Source: Staphylococcus felis
GTDB lineage: Bacteria > Bacillota > Bacilli > Staphylococcales > Staphylococcaceae
Assembly (NCBI RefSeq): GCF_003012915.1
Contig: NZ_CP027770.1
Coordinates: 186,001-250,000, forward strand
Direction: 5' to 3'
Length of the DNA: 64,000 nt
Shown piece by piece: positions 10,240-20,149 of the stretch. The first letter of the stretch is position 1; every line of letters starts with the position of its first letter. Under the pieces are notes generated by a model. It saw only the letters and a program-made list of their open reading frames with translations, was not told where the DNA came from and searched no databases. The position numbers and the translations under genes were made by a program.

Positions 10240-10893
10240 CTATCGTGCAAACGTTAACATATTTAATTTTCTGACTTTTTTACTGAATAGTATTCTCGCA
10301 GCGTGATGGGCTGTTTCACCAGTAGTGTATATGTCATCTATCAGTAAAATATGCTTGTTTTGGAGATTTATTTCCCCTTTGAAATACATCGGATTTTGAG
10401 ATATACGCCTTTCGTATTGAGAAAGTTGGTACTGTTTAGGTCGTTTTACCATACCCAAACATTTCAAATAATTTATTTTTTTCAAATCTAAAATCGTCGT
10501 AACAGGATTAAAGGTGCGTTCGAAGTCATTATCTTCTGCAGATGGGATGGGCACAATATAGTCATAATTTTGTCTAGGTACAGAGATATAGCGTGCAAAG
10601 ATATGTCCTAATGCGACATCTTTCATAAATTTGTATTGATGAATCAGTGATTTGATTATGCCGTCATAATGAAAAATGGGCGTGATACATTCAAAAATAT
10701 TTGTATTTTCAGGTTTTTGACTACAGTTTTTGCAAATACTATGCTCTAGACTCCCTTTACAATACGTACATCGTCCTTCTTCTATAAATTTAAGTCGTTC
10801 TAATAAGTTAAGACATTTTTCACACAATATTTCAGGGGGTGTAAAGGCGTTATGCATGTTCAGCTGTTCTCTTATTCTGCTATGACAAATCAA
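10240..10893 (-). CDS. comFC: Competence protein ComFC, phosphoribosyltransferase-like
   Basis: Late competence protein of the comF operon, needed for efficient DNA uptake. The listed end is the first conventional start (TTG 10893, MICHSR). The zinc ribbon, however, seems to begin upstream with Cys-Leu-Ile-Cys, and the reading frame is open back to an ATT at 10902 that overlaps the comFA TAA; the true protein may start there. Further CxxC pairs (CEKC, CTYC, CKNC) follow. The C-terminal PRTase motif is IDDIYTTGETA (about residue 182). Confidence 0.85.
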   Translation of the reverse strand: MICHSRIREQLNMHNAFTPPEILCEKCLNLLERLKFIEEGRCTYCKGSLEHSICKNCSQKPENTNIFECITPIFHYDGIIKSLIHQYKFMKDVALGHIFARYISVPRQNYDYIVPIPSAEDNDFERTFNPVTTILDLKKINYLKCLGMVKRPKQYQLSQYERRISQNPMYFKGEINLQNKHILLIDDIYTTGETAHHAARILFSKKVRKLNMLTFAR

Positions 10894-10897
10894 ACAA

Positions 10898-12208
10898 TTA
10901 ATGATCTATCCATCCCCTTTTTAAAGCTAAGTTGTTCATTTTAAAAATTTCGTGTCTTGCTTGATACATCGCAACCGTCCTACCTTCATGGAAATATATC
11001 ACCGTTCCAGTTGGATCTTCCGCTTTACGTCCAACCCTTCCAGCAATTTGGATTAGTGCACTAGAGGTGTAGGTATGGCTATCCATAACCCATACATCTA
11101 AATGAGACATAGTAAACCCTCTTTCCAATATAGTTGTTGTAAGTACAATTGAATATTTCCTTTCACGTAAGGCCGCTACTTTTTCTAACCGATCCGGGTC
11201 TTCGCTATAGATGCAACACATCCCTTTTACAACAGATTGATATGTTTTATAAAAAATCAGCATTTGTTGGATATGATTGAAGAAGAGTAAAGTTGTCCGT
11301 TGATGACTTTGTTGGTTTTTCAATTGTCTTAACAGTTGATTTTGAATTTGATGATGCTTCACTTTATAAAATTTAAACTTTGGAACGACTAACTTATTAC
11401 GATGAAATCGGGCAGGCAATATCACAGTATTGGAAGCGCTGAATTGACTTTTAAGGCGGGATGGAGGGGTTGCTGTCATATAAATATGACTTGATTTATC
11501 TCGTGATGCTTTAGAAATAGCATTCATTAGTTGTGGATCCATCGAAAGTGGAAAAGCATCCACTTCATCAATAAATACGACATGAAAATGATTTTTGAAA
11601 CGATATAATTGATGTACAGTTGATACAACAAAATGTCCATCAAAACGTTGCGAGCTCGCTTGATGTAAAACATCGATAGCTTCATCTTTAAATGTTGAAA
11701 TAATACGTTCACTTACTTCAACAACAACATCTACTCTAGGTGAAACGACTGCAATATTATATCCTAGCTTACGTGCTTGAGAGATAGCTTCAAACATCAT
11801 TTCTGTCTTGCCTGCGCCGGTAACAGCATGCAATAACAACGAAGTCTGAGATAAAACTGCACGTACAATCTTATCTGACGCATATTGTTGTTGCTCAGAA
11901 AGAACAAAAGGCAGCTCGTAATTGCCTTGAGAAATGACGGTATGACTTTGAGTCACAATGCACTTTGATATATTATCCATACGCCCCATATTGATACAAT
12001 TCCGACAATACACAACATCTTGATGAAGTACCTGACTATAGTATCGATAAAATGCACGCTTAGCATCTATTTCACATCGCGTACAATGATATCCATAGCT
12101 CGTCTCTGTCACACCTAAACATTCAGTTGCAATTATTTCGTCAGTGCGTTGATCAACATCATTGATAACTTGTCCGTAATATTTGATACTCGTCCCCCCT
12201 TCACTCAT
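10898..12208 (-). CDS. comFA: Competence DNA helicase ComFA
   Basis: Membrane-associated superfamily-2 ATPase that helps pull single-stranded DNA into the cell during transformation. The 436 residues have an N-terminal zinc cluster (CTRC about 40, CRNC about 72), Walker A AVTGAGKTE, Walker B IDEVDAFP and a helicase C domain with QIAGRVGRKAEDP. The stop codon touches or overlaps the comFC start region. The upstream 12209-12330 holds only a hairpin, which is probably the fakB1 terminator. Confidence 0.95.
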   Translation of the reverse strand: MSEGGTSIKYYGQVINDVDQRTDEIIATECLGVTETSYGYHCTRCEIDAKRAFYRYYSQVLHQDVVYCRNCINMGRMDNISKCIVTQSHTVISQGNYELPFVLSEQQQYASDKIVRAVLSQTSLLLHAVTGAGKTEMMFEAISQARKLGYNIAVVSPRVDVVVEVSERIISTFKDEAIDVLHQASSQRFDGHFVVSTVHQLYRFKNHFHVVFIDEVDAFPLSMDPQLMNAISKASRDKSSHIYMTATPPSRLKSQFSASNTVILPARFHRNKLVVPKFKFYKVKHHQIQNQLLRQLKNQQSHQRTTLLFFNHIQQMLIFYKTYQSVVKGMCCIYSEDPDRLEKVAALRERKYSIVLTTTILERGFTMSHLDVWVMDSHTYTSSALIQIAGRVGRKAEDPTGTVIYFHEGRTVAMYQARHEIFKMNNLALKRGWIDH

Positions 12209-12241
12209 TTACACGCTATAATATATTTGCTTACTTTAAAA

Positions 12242-12281
12242 AATAAGAGCAAAACATGAAAAGACATGCTCTGCTCTTATT
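12242..12281 (-). terminator. fakB1 terminator, now separated from its gene
   Basis: Stem AATAAGAGC/GCTCTTATT plus inner pairing. On the minus strand it is followed by a T-rich tail (CTTATTTTTTAAAG). It would have lain about 50 bp from the fakB1 stop before the 369-bp element at 12331-12699 inserted between them. Confidence 0.75.
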
Positions 12282-12330
12282 GATACATTTTTTATTTATA
12301 CTTCAATCAAAAAGGGAACTCAATTATTCA

Positions 12331-12699
12331 GGTTCTATAGTAAATCGGACTGGTGTATAAATTAATTTCATTTATTTGATTGTTCCATAAAGCCTCGCTT
12401 TTCTAGGCGCCTCACCTCAACTCATTTTAAGATTGAACTTACCCAATCTTAAAATGGATTTTCGGTTACGGCAAGATGCCTCAGAAGTCTCGGCTTAGGA
12501 ATCAATCAAATTTGCTATATTTATTCACACCCCTAAGTTATAAAGTATGTTTTACCAACTCAATTTTACTGATTTATGTCGTATTAAAAGAGGCATTAAT
12601 GTTCAAGACTTTATGATCACACAACGAAAAAGGCGTTAAGCAATCCATTATTGCATAACGCCTTAATTTAATGCGACTAGTCCAATTTGACTGAGAGCC
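12331..12699 (-). mobile_element. MITE copy A (ISL3-like ends, 369 bp)
   Basis: A non-coding element with imperfect terminal inverted repeats: one end GGTTCTATAGTAAATCGGAC, the other GGCTCTCAGTCAAATTGGAC; 17 of the first 24 positions agree. It is flanked by a perfect 8-bp duplication ATTATTCA (12323-12330 and 12700-12707). It contains two internal hairpins: ATTTTAAGATTG/CAATCTTAAAAT, and a 15-bp near-perfect stem built on AAGGCGTTA followed by a T run. The right duplication includes the fakB1 stop codon. Orientation is given by the terminator-like hairpin. Confidence 0.93.
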
Positions 12700-12700
12700 A

Positions 12701-13576
12701 TTATTCATCTACTTTAGGCATCTCAATATGACGGTCCACTATTCCAATACCAAATCCACCTAAACCTAAATGCGAAGAGATAACAGGCCCAAATTCTGAA
12801 AACAAAATATTATAATCAGGATACTGCTCAATCATTTCTTTATAAACATTGCGGGATTCTTCTTTGTTGTCTCCACCTATTATGATGATAGTCGGTGTTG
12901 TATATTGCTCTGCCACCTCTAGTATTTTATCTTCAATCAATTTAAGTGCACGTTTTTTCGTACGTACTTTTTCATAAGGGACAATCAGACCCTCTTCAAA
13001 GGTCAGCACCGGTTTCATTCTCAACAAATTACCGACCCAAGCTTGTGCCCCCGTAATTCGTCCACTCTTATGCAAATTCTTCAAATCATCCACGACTAAA
13101 TATGCACTATTATTTTGACGCATGTCTTCTAAGTCATCTAATATTTCATCGATATGCTTACCTTCTTCAATCATATCTAGCGCACGGAACACAAATGCGC
13201 CTTCAACAAGACATGCAATTTTAGAATCTATTGGGTGAATATTAATGCCTTCAACCATTTGTGCTGCTTGAAGGGCTGTTTGGTATGTGCCACTAATTCC
13301 TGCTGAAAGATGCACAACAATAACATCTGTATAACCTTCATCTCGATATGCTTCGTAGGCACGAATCATTTCTCCAATAGCAGGTTGACTTGTCGTTGGT
13401 ATGGATGAAGCACCTCTTAAAATTTCATAAAACTCATCAGCAGTGATTGTCTCATTTTCTTTATAATTCTCACCATTTTCCAGTGTAATGCTAAGCGGCA
13501 CTGTACGAATGTTATATTTTTCTAGAATGGGGCGAGGGATATAGCTAGTAGAATCTGTCATTACTGCTATTTTCAT
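12701..13576 (-). CDS. fakB1: DegV-family fatty-acid-binding protein (FakB1-like)
   Basis: Binds a fatty acid and presents it to the kinase FakA for phosphorylation, feeding host fatty acids into phospholipid synthesis. 291 residues in the DegV fold: fatty-acid-binding motifs TDSTSYIP at the N-terminus, PTTSQP (about 81), SAGISGTYQ and a C-terminal GPVISSHLGLGGFG. The position beside comFA matches S. aureus FakB1, which prefers saturated acids; that preference is inferred from position, not from residues. The stop codon is inside the target duplication of MITE copy A, but the protein is intact. Confidence 0.85.
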   Translation of the reverse strand: MKIAVMTDSTSYIPRPILEKYNIRTVPLSITLENGENYKENETITADEFYEILRGASSIPTTSQPAIGEMIRAYEAYRDEGYTDVIVVHLSAGISGTYQTALQAAQMVEGINIHPIDSKIACLVEGAFVFRALDMIEEGKHIDEILDDLEDMRQNNSAYLVVDDLKNLHKSGRITGAQAWVGNLLRMKPVLTFEEGLIVPYEKVRTKKRALKLIEDKILEVAEQYTTPTIIIIGGDNKEESRNVYKEMIEQYPDYNILFSEFGPVISSHLGLGGFGIGIVDRHIEMPKVDE

Positions 13577-13890
13577 ATCGATTTCCTCCTCAATGATATG
13601 TAAAACGCCATTGTAAAGCCATATGTCGTTATTTTAGAAGTTCAATTATACCGTAAACTTTTTACTGTATCTTCACATTCTTTTATATCAAATTTCCTTT
13701 ATAAATGCTATTATTTTTGAATAGCTCTAATTTCAGTCATTTCCATATTTGCATTCAAATCTATTACTGTCAATTAATTAAGTATAGTATAATTAAAAAT
13801 AAATTAACTCGTAAAAAACTATTACAACACTAAATGTGTTTACAAGCTTCTTACTTTAAACAGCTCTATTATTTTTAAAGGAGGACAACA
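13577..13890. other. Intergenic region between divergent fakB1 and yigZ
   Basis: AT-rich with no gene. A consensus -35 TTGACA is present on the minus strand (13773-13768), with a weak AAATAT 17 bp on, a candidate fakB1 promoter. On the plus strand TATAAT at 13788-13793 is a candidate yigZ -10 without a good -35. Confidence 0.4.
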
Positions 13891-14526
13891 ATGGAATCTT
13901 CAATTATTACAATAAAAAAAGAACACATTATTGAGAATGTGATCAATAAATCTCGTTTTATCGCTCATATCAAACCTGTCTTCACTGAAGATGAAGCAAA
14001 AGCGTTTATTGACGAAAAGAAAAAAGAACATCGTGAAGCCACACATAATTGCTCTGCATATACGATTGGAGACACGATGCATATTCAAAAAGCAAGTGAT
14101 GACGGTGAACCGAGTGGTACAGCAGGCGTCCCCATGCTTGAAATGCTCAAGAAGCATGATGTACATAATGTTGCAGTCGTTGTGACACGTTACTTTGGGG
14201 GGATTAAACTTGGTACAGGTGGTTTGATTAGAGCTTATGGTGGCGCAGTCAGAGATGCTATTCAAGATATTGGAAGAATCGAATTACGACCTGCCATTCC
14301 CACGCAAGTCACAATTGATTATGATTTAACTGGTAAATTTGAATACGAGTTACAATCAACTACATTCTTTTTACGAGATACTGTCTACACCGACCGAGTC
14401 ACATACTATATCGATGTCATTCAAGAAGAATATAATGATTTCATTCAATTTTTAAACCAATATACACAAGGTAACTATGACCTTACTGAAGATGAGGTCA
14501 AGCGTTTACCCTTTGATATTAATTAA
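13891..14526 (+). CDS. IMPACT/YigZ family protein
   Basis: A 211-residue member of the YigZ/YvyE (UPF0029, IMPACT N-terminal) family. The signature is RYFGGIKLGTGGLIRAYGGA (about residues 101-120), followed by a ferredoxin-like C-terminal domain. Function in bacteria is unsettled; roles linked to translation or proteolysis have been proposed. The start follows AAAGGAGGACAACA, a strong site. It lies between fakB1 and tagO, as in S. aureus. Confidence 0.88.
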   Translation: MESSIITIKKEHIIENVINKSRFIAHIKPVFTEDEAKAFIDEKKKEHREATHNCSAYTIGDTMHIQKASDDGEPSGTAGVPMLEMLKKHDVHNVAVVVTRYFGGIKLGTGGLIRAYGGAVRDAIQDIGRIELRPAIPTQVTIDYDLTGKFEYELQSTTFFLRDTVYTDRVTYYIDVIQEEYNDFIQFLNQYTQGNYDLTEDEVKRLPFDIN

Positions 14527-14617
14527 TGTGAATCAATCCTTAAAAATACGCTACCTTAATATCGCACTAACTTACTTTTCAGCTTTTCAAAATAGTATCT
14601 TCTCACTTACAAAAATT

Positions 14618-14670
14618 CACGCTTCAACGCCCAAATTGATCAATTGATAATCAACTTGGCTTGAAGCGTG
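14618..14670 (-). terminator. tagO terminator (possibly bidirectional)
   Basis: Stem CACGCTTCAA/TTGAAGCGTG. On the minus strand it is followed by AATTTTTG. It lies between the convergent yigZ and tagO genes. Confidence 0.75.
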
Positions 14671-14675
14671 CTTGT

Positions 14676-15731
14676 TTAAGGTTTATTTTGCCTTCTCTTT
14701 TTGGCAATAAAATTAAGCATCGGACGGTAATCATCATCAATCAGTCCAGTAAATTCAACAATGAGTTCAATTGTAACAATGATTAATATCACTGTTAAAA
14801 AAACACCCCATGGTTGCGATAAATAAAGAATTACACTAACGACACTAAACATCACAGCAATTGAATAAATAAGTGTCACTGTCTGCCTATGTGTGTACCC
14901 TAACTCCAATAACTTATGATGTAAATGAGATTTATCAGCTTGCATGATATGTTGTCCTTTTTTCACTCGGCGTATCATTGCAAATAACGTATCAATAAAT
15001 GGCACAGCCAAAATTACAATTGGGAAAAACAACGATATAAAAGTGATATTTTTAAAACCTAATAATGATAGAAAACCAATAATAAAACCTAGTAATAACG
15101 CCCCACTATCTCCGAGGAAAATTTTAGCAGGATGGAAATTAAATACTAAAAATCCTATCAGTGATCCAATGAGCACGCTACATATCATCATGATAAAGAT
15201 ATTGCCTTGCAAAATCGCTATAAACCCAATCGTAACAAGGGCTATAGTAGAAACTCCTGCAGCAAGGCCATCTAAACCGTCTATTAAATTGATTGCATTT
15301 GTAATCGCCACAATCCAAAAAATAGTAATCGGGATACTTAACCAACCAAAATAAATTGTAGGCCCAATAGGAATTGAGATAAAATCAATTGTCACACCAT
15401 AATATACAACGACTAAAGCCGCTACGATTTGTCCAAATAACTTTAAAATTGGCTTTAAATCGTACATATCATCAATCAAACCAATGAGATATATCACAAT
15501 AGCCCCTAATAATAATGGCTTAATTTCACGTTCAATAGGATGACCTAACCATATACCTATAAAAAAAGAAATTAAAATCGCTGATCCACCAAGTACCGAT
15601 ATAGGTTTTGTATGTATCTTTCTAAAGTTGGGTTTATCGACTATGTCTAGCTTTTTCGAAACGGCAATAACAATGGGCGTTATTATCAAACTGACTATCA
15701 TTGAAATAACAATGAGCTTTAATGTGTACAT
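14676..15731 (-). CDS. tagO: Undecaprenyl-phosphate GlcNAc-1-phosphate transferase
   Basis: Membrane enzyme that starts wall teichoic acid synthesis by moving GlcNAc-1-phosphate from UDP-GlcNAc to undecaprenyl phosphate. 351 residues with about ten membrane helices. Polyprenyl-phosphate transferase motifs are GLIDDMYDLKPILK (about residues 84-97), NAINLIDGLDGLAAG and FNFHPAKIFLGDSGALLLGF. It is monocistronic and divergent from gdpS. WecA would be the Gram-negative counterpart; synteny supports TagO. Confidence 0.95.
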   Translation of the reverse strand: MYTLKLIVISMIVSLIITPIVIAVSKKLDIVDKPNFRKIHTKPISVLGGSAILISFFIGIWLGHPIEREIKPLLLGAIVIYLIGLIDDMYDLKPILKLFGQIVAALVVVYYGVTIDFISIPIGPTIYFGWLSIPITIFWIVAITNAINLIDGLDGLAAGVSTIALVTIGFIAILQGNIFIMMICSVLIGSLIGFLVFNFHPAKIFLGDSGALLLGFIIGFLSLLGFKNITFISLFFPIVILAVPFIDTLFAMIRRVKKGQHIMQADKSHLHHKLLELGYTHRQTVTLIYSIAVMFSVVSVILYLSQPWGVFLTVILIIVTIELIVEFTGLIDDDYRPMLNFIAKKRRQNKP

Positions 15732-16113
15732 CAGTTCACCTTCATTAATTCATAATAATAAAAATTTTATAGTTACAGCTATAATCGCATATATAGAACA
15801 TCTAGTTTGAAACAAGGTAAAAAGCAAGCTAACATTATAGAACTTCACGATGCATCTATATTTAAGCGTGTCATCCACTATCATTCGTGTCTGCTTCTAT
15901 CCTAACTGCTTTTGTCCAGACTTCATCCTAAATACTAAATGTAGCCTTTACAATAAAACTAAATATTGTTGATATTCTACCATATTCTAACATTTAATGG
16001 CTTTAAATAACATTATAAGCCAATATTTAGTCTTTATCATATAAAAATTATTAATGACAAAATGTAACATTTCACTTACAATAACAGTTGCGTAGAAAAG
16101 AGGTTTCATATAT
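15732..16113 (+). promoter_or_regulatory. tagO-gdpS divergent intergenic region with gdpS promoter
   Basis: 382 bp without a gene. On the plus strand ATGACA (16054-16059), a 17-bp spacer and TACAAT (16077-16082) form a good sigma-A-like promoter 32 bp before gdpS. AAAAGAGG is the ribosome-binding site. I could not pick a clear tagO promoter. Confidence 0.55.
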
Positions 16114-17184
16114 ATGATTGAATCAATTATTTATAATATCTCAGTAACAATTGCAGGAATATACTTATTTCATCGCTTACAGTACGCTGAATCACATGAT
16201 TTCAGATTCTCAAAAAGTTACATTACAGTTTTAATGATAATCGTGGGCTTATTATTAGCCTTCCACCCTGTACCAATCGATACGTATACCATTCAATTGT
16301 CATTTGTACCATTATTATTTTTAGGTCGTTATACGAATTCATTTTATACATTATTGGCTGCTATCATTATCGCACTAGTTGGCTATTTTGTATTAATGAC
16401 TTCTCTAACTTTCGCCATCTCTCTCATTATTATTGCAGGTGTCGTTAGTGTCATTGGACCTTTCCTAAAACAAAGTCACTTAATTGCCATTCAAATCTTA
16501 AACGCTCTCAGTATTTTAATATTAGCTATGATTGCTATGTTTATGCCATCATTTGACATAATGGAAGTCATATATTTAATTCCTTTAGCAATCATTGCCA
16601 CTTTAGTGACGACCATTTTTTATGTTGATTTGCTTCAATTTTTCTCATTAATTGCACGTTATGAAAATGAAGACACTATCGACTACTTAACAGGCTTAGG
16701 CAACGTTAAGGAGTTTGATCGTCACTTAAATAATATGACAACTTTAGCCGAACAAAATCAACAAAGTTTAGCATTATTACTCATTGACATTGATGGATTT
16801 AAAAAAGTAAATGATGAGTATTCACATCATTCAGGAGATGCTGTCCTGAAACAAATGTCTCATCTTTTACAGAATTATGTGCCTAAAAAGACAAAAGTTT
16901 TTAGAAATGGCGGCGAAGAGTTTTCCATTGTATTAAGCGATTATTCATTAGATGATTGCGTTAAATTAGCTGAAAATATTCGTAAAGCTGTTAAAAAATC
17001 AAGTTTTCATTTACCAGACAAGACCGTTATCAAATTATCCGTTTCGATTGGCGTTGGCTACTTAGCACACGATACTTACAAATCTCAACGCAAAGTATTT
17101 AAAGATGCAGATGATATGTTACATGTTGCTAAAACTGAAGGGCGTGACAAAGTTATGTTCAACCCCATCATTAAATTGCAATAA
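16114..17184 (+). CDS. gdpS: GGDEF-domain membrane protein GdpS
   Basis: 356 residues. The N-terminal half (1-180) carries about six membrane helices of 5TM-5TMR_LYT type. The C-terminal GGDEF domain (about 185-350) has DYLTGLGN and the active-site signature GGEEF at 266-270. In staphylococci this is the only conserved GGDEF protein, and it has been reported to affect biofilm and virulence independently of cyclic-di-GMP synthesis. It is the first plus-strand gene of a short plus-strand run and has its own promoter. Confidence 0.9.
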   Translation: MIESIIYNISVTIAGIYLFHRLQYAESHDFRFSKSYITVLMIIVGLLLAFHPVPIDTYTIQLSFVPLLFLGRYTNSFYTLLAAIIIALVGYFVLMTSLTFAISLIIIAGVVSVIGPFLKQSHLIAIQILNALSILILAMIAMFMPSFDIMEVIYLIPLAIIATLVTTIFYVDLLQFFSLIARYENEDTIDYLTGLGNVKEFDRHLNNMTTLAEQNQQSLALLLIDIDGFKKVNDEYSHHSGDAVLKQMSHLLQNYVPKKTKVFRNGGEEFSIVLSDYSLDDCVKLAENIRKAVKKSSFHLPDKTVIKLSVSIGVGYLAHDTYKSQRKVFKDADDMLHVAKTEGRDKVMFNPIIKLQ

Positions 17185-17198
17185 ATAATCAAATGTTA

Positions 17199-17259
17199 AG
17201 AGGTTTGGACAAAAGCGTTTATCACACGATTGCTGAAAAATCGCTATGTCCCAACCTCT
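17199..17259 (+). terminator. gdpS terminator built from a staphylococcal intergenic repeat
   Basis: Arms AGAGGTTTGGACAAAAGCG and CGCTATGTCCCAACCTCT pair imperfectly and are followed by a T-rich stretch. The GGACAAAAGCG core recurs at 9180 and near 51225. Confidence 0.75.
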
Positions 17260-17401
17260 TTGTGCTATTATTTTATCTATTCACTTTTACATTATTAAAA
17301 TCAAATAGTCGCTTATCTTTAAGATTCGTTTGGTATAATTGCAAGCGTTGAGACAACAAGGTAGACTGACTAATAATCAAACATTTTGGGGGAGGTATAT
17401 T

Positions 17402-18163
17402 ATGACAGAGTCTCTAACGATAATAGATGAAAATAAAGTCATAGATGTCGTTTTATTAGCAGGAAAGGTCTTACTCGAAAGTGGCGCCGAGACTTATCGT
17501 GTTGAAGATACAATGGGACGTATTGCTGCTAGCTTTGGTTTAGATGATACATATGCATTCGTCACATCAACTGCCATTATATTCTCGTTAAACAACCGTA
17601 CCAATACTCGTTTAGTACGTGTACGTGAAAGAACAACAGATTTAGAGAAAATTGCGCTGACTAATAATATTTCACGTAAAGTTTCACGTGATGAATTAAC
17701 ACTTGATGAAGCAAAAGCCGAATTGATTCATCTAGAGCATGCCTCTTTACAATATTCATTTATTATTAAATTTCTATCGGCTGCTATCGCATCAGGATTT
17801 TTCTTATTTATGTTCGGCGGAGTACGCCATGACTTCATTTATGCTGTACTTGCTGGTGCTGGCGCTTTTCTAACTTTTGACCTTGTTCAACGTGTTATAC
17901 AGATTAAGTTTTTTTCAGAATTCATTAGCTCGATGGTCGTCATTAGTATCGCTGCTTTTTTCACTAAAATCGGTTGGGCCATTAACCAAGATATTATTAC
18001 GATTGCAGGCGTGATGCCTCTTGTCCCTGGTATTTTAATTACAAATGCGATAAGAGACTTATTAGCTGGTGAATTGTTGGCAGGTATGTCTCGAGGTGTT
18101 GAAGCAGCACTTACCTCCTTCGCAATCGGCGCTGGTGTTGCTATTGTATTGTTACTATTCTAG
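17402..18163 (+). CDS. ThrE/YjjP-like exporter, large half
   Basis: 253 residues from ATG 17402, chosen for the GGGGGAGGTATATT ribosome-binding site. The N-terminal DUF1212 domain has the conserved GAETYRVEDTM (about residues 29-39). Five membrane helices follow (130-253) with GVMPLVPGI. With the next gene it forms the split version of the ThrE threonine/serine exporter (YjjP/YjjB pattern). The substrate is not known here. Confidence 0.8.
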   Translation: MTESLTIIDENKVIDVVLLAGKVLLESGAETYRVEDTMGRIAASFGLDDTYAFVTSTAIIFSLNNRTNTRLVRVRERTTDLEKIALTNNISRKVSRDELTLDEAKAELIHLEHASLQYSFIIKFLSAAIASGFFLFMFGGVRHDFIYAVLAGAGAFLTFDLVQRVIQIKFFSEFISSMVVISIAAFFTKIGWAINQDIITIAGVMPLVPGILITNAIRDLLAGELLAGMSRGVEAALTSFAIGAGVAIVLLLF

Positions 18164-18177
18164 AAAGGTGTGTTAAT

Positions 18178-18681
18178 ATGACAACAGTTCTATATTATAT
18201 TGCACAGTTTGTCATCAGTTTTGTTGCAACAATGCTTTTTTCTATTCTGTTTAATGCACCGAAACGATTACTATTAGCTGCAGGGTTCGTTGGTGCAATG
18301 GGATGGATTATTTATAGAATTACCGTTGATTTAAATTACGGGATAGTTATGGCTGCTTTTTTAGGAAGTTTTATTCTTGGTATGATGAGCCATACGATGA
18401 GCCGTCGTTATAAGCGACCCGTTATTATATTTATCGTCCCTGGTATTATCCCCTTAGTGCCTGGTGGTGCAGCGTATGAAGCAACCCGCTTACTTGTTAC
18501 AAATGCCTACACTAAAGCGGTTAACCAATTTCTTGAAGTGACGTTAACATCAGGCGCCATCGCATTTGGTATTTTGTGTGCCGAAATATTTTATTATATT
18601 TACACTCGGTTAAAACATCAATATGGTAAACTAAAAGGCAAAACCTATCGCAAAGGGTATCATATGAATAATCGTTTATAA
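18178..18681 (+). CDS. ThrE/YjjB-like exporter, small half
   Basis: 167 residues, ThrE_2 (DUF3815) domain. Four or five membrane helices with GIIPLVPGGAAYEA (about residues 91-104), which mirrors the VMPLVPG motif of the preceding protein, followed by a basic C-terminal tail. It begins 14 bp after the large half and probably forms a heteromeric transporter with it. pepT follows 16 bp downstream, so the three genes look like one operon, possibly linking peptide breakdown to amino-acid export. Confidence 0.8.
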   Translation: MTTVLYYIAQFVISFVATMLFSILFNAPKRLLLAAGFVGAMGWIIYRITVDLNYGIVMAAFLGSFILGMMSHTMSRRYKRPVIIFIVPGIIPLVPGGAAYEATRLLVTNAYTKAVNQFLEVTLTSGAIAFGILCAEIFYYIYTRLKHQYGKLKGKTYRKGYHMNNRL

Positions 18682-18697
18682 AAAGGAGTGTTAAAAG

Positions 18698-19936
18698 ATG
18701 AAATCACAAATCATAGAAAGACTTACGCGTTATGTAAAGATAAATACTCAATCTGACCCAAATAGTTCAGAAACACCATCCACTTCTCAACAATGGGATT
18801 TGATCAATTTACTTGAAACAGAATTAAAAGACATGGGTTTACAAACCGATTTAGACCAACATGGTTACTTATTTGCTACTTTAGAGTCAAATATTGAAAA
18901 AAACGTCCCTACAGTAGGGTTTTTAGCCCATGTGGATACTTCTCCTGATTTCAATGCTAGCCATGTTAACCCTCAAATTATAGAAGATTATGATGGTGAA
19001 ACGATTCAGTTAGGTCAATCTGGACGCCAATTAGATCCAAATATTTTTCCGGATATGAAAAAAGTGACAGGTCATACCCTCATGACAACAGATGGAACCT
19101 CTTTGCTTGGTGCCGATGATAAAGCTGGCATTGTTGAAATTATGGAAGCCATTCAGTATTTAATCAACCATCCTGAAATCAAACATGGTCCTATACGCAT
19201 TGGCTTTACACCAGACGAAGAGATTGGTCGTGGTCCTCACCGATTTGACGTCGAACGTTTTGCCGCTGATTTTGCCTATACAATGGATGGTAGCCAATTA
19301 GGTGAGTTACAATTTGAAAGTTTTAATGCAGCAGAAGCCATTGTGACATTTGAAGGCGTTAATGTACATCCTGGGTCTGCTAAAGATAAAATGGTCAACG
19401 CCCTTCAACTAGCTACTTCATTTAATGCAGAACTTCCTGAACAAGAAGTTCCTGAGCATACAGACGGTTATGAAGGGTTCTATCACCTCATGCATCTGAA
19501 CGGTGATGTAGAAAAAGCACGGGCACATTACATTATACGTGACCACAATCGTCAACAATTTGAAGCACGTAAAACAACTTTAAAAACCATTCAAGAGCGG
19601 TTAAACCAAAATTATCATTATAATCCTATAACATTAGAAATCAATGACCAGTACTTTAATATGGCAGAGAAAATACTACCTCATCAACATATTATTGATA
19701 TTCCTAAAGCTGTTTTTGAAGAGTTAGGCATTTCACCTAATACAGCACCTATACGTGGTGGTACGGATGGTTCTCAACTATCATTCATGGGTCTGCCTAC
19801 TCCTAATATTTTTACAGGATGTGATCAATTTCACGGGCCTTACGAATATGCATCCATCGATGTTATGATGATTTCTGTCCAGGTCATCATTGGCATTGTC
19901 GAAAAAGTAACCACATTAGACAATGACGTAAAGTAA
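18698..19936 (+). CDS. pepT: Peptidase T (aminotripeptidase)
   Basis: M20-family dizinc aminopeptidase that removes the N-terminal residue of tripeptides in the cytosol. 412 residues, normal length. Metal-site motifs are HVDTSPD (about 77-83) and [13 protein letters not shown] (about 131-143). The catalytic EE is in [10 protein letters not shown] (about 173), and [19 protein letters not shown] carries the C-terminal ligands. The AAAAGGAGTG ribosome-binding site is good. Confidence 0.96.
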   Translation: MKSQIIERLTRYVKINTQSDPNSSETPSTSQQWDLINLLETELKDMGLQTDLDQHGYLFATLESNIEKNVPTVGFLAHVDTSPDFNASHVNPQIIEDYDGETIQLGQSGRQLDPNIFPDMKKVTGHTLMTTDGTSLLGADDKAGIVEIMEAIQYLINHPEIKHGPIRIGFTPDEEIGRGPHRFDVERFAADFAYTMDGSQLGELQFESFNAAEAIVTFEGVNVHPGSAKDKMVNALQLATSFNAELPEQEVPEHTDGYEGFYHLMHLNGDVEKARAHYIIRDHNRQQFEARKTTLKTIQERLNQNYHYNPITLEINDQYFNMAEKILPHQHIIDIPKAVFEELGISPNTAPIRGGTDGSQLSFMGLPTPNIFTGCDQFHGPYEYASIDVMMISVQVIIGIVEKVTTLDNDVK

Positions 19937-20096
19937 ATTGTAAAACAAAATCATACATGCTTGTCTACTGCTTCAAAAATGCACTGTGGCGTTGATGCAA
20001 CTTTCTCTTCTATAAAAACTTTTAAAGCGCTTTTCGAGAAGCAGAATTTCCAGGAATTTTGTAATACGCACACTCCCTTATCTTGATATAAAAATA

Positions 20097-20134
20097 GCGG
20101 TGAAGAAATCTACCATCATTGAAATCTTCACCGC
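20097..20134 (-). terminator. Glycerate kinase terminator
   Basis: Perfect 10-bp stem GCGGTGAAGA/TCTTCACCGC. On the minus strand it is followed by TATTTTTA. It lies between convergent pepT and the kinase gene. Confidence 0.85.
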
Positions 20135-20149
20135 ACATCTTATTCTATT

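Noticed and set aside
14944-15354. 136-codon plus-strand ORF
   Set aside because: It lies entirely antisense to tagO, with no start signals; a shadow of the membrane-protein codons.
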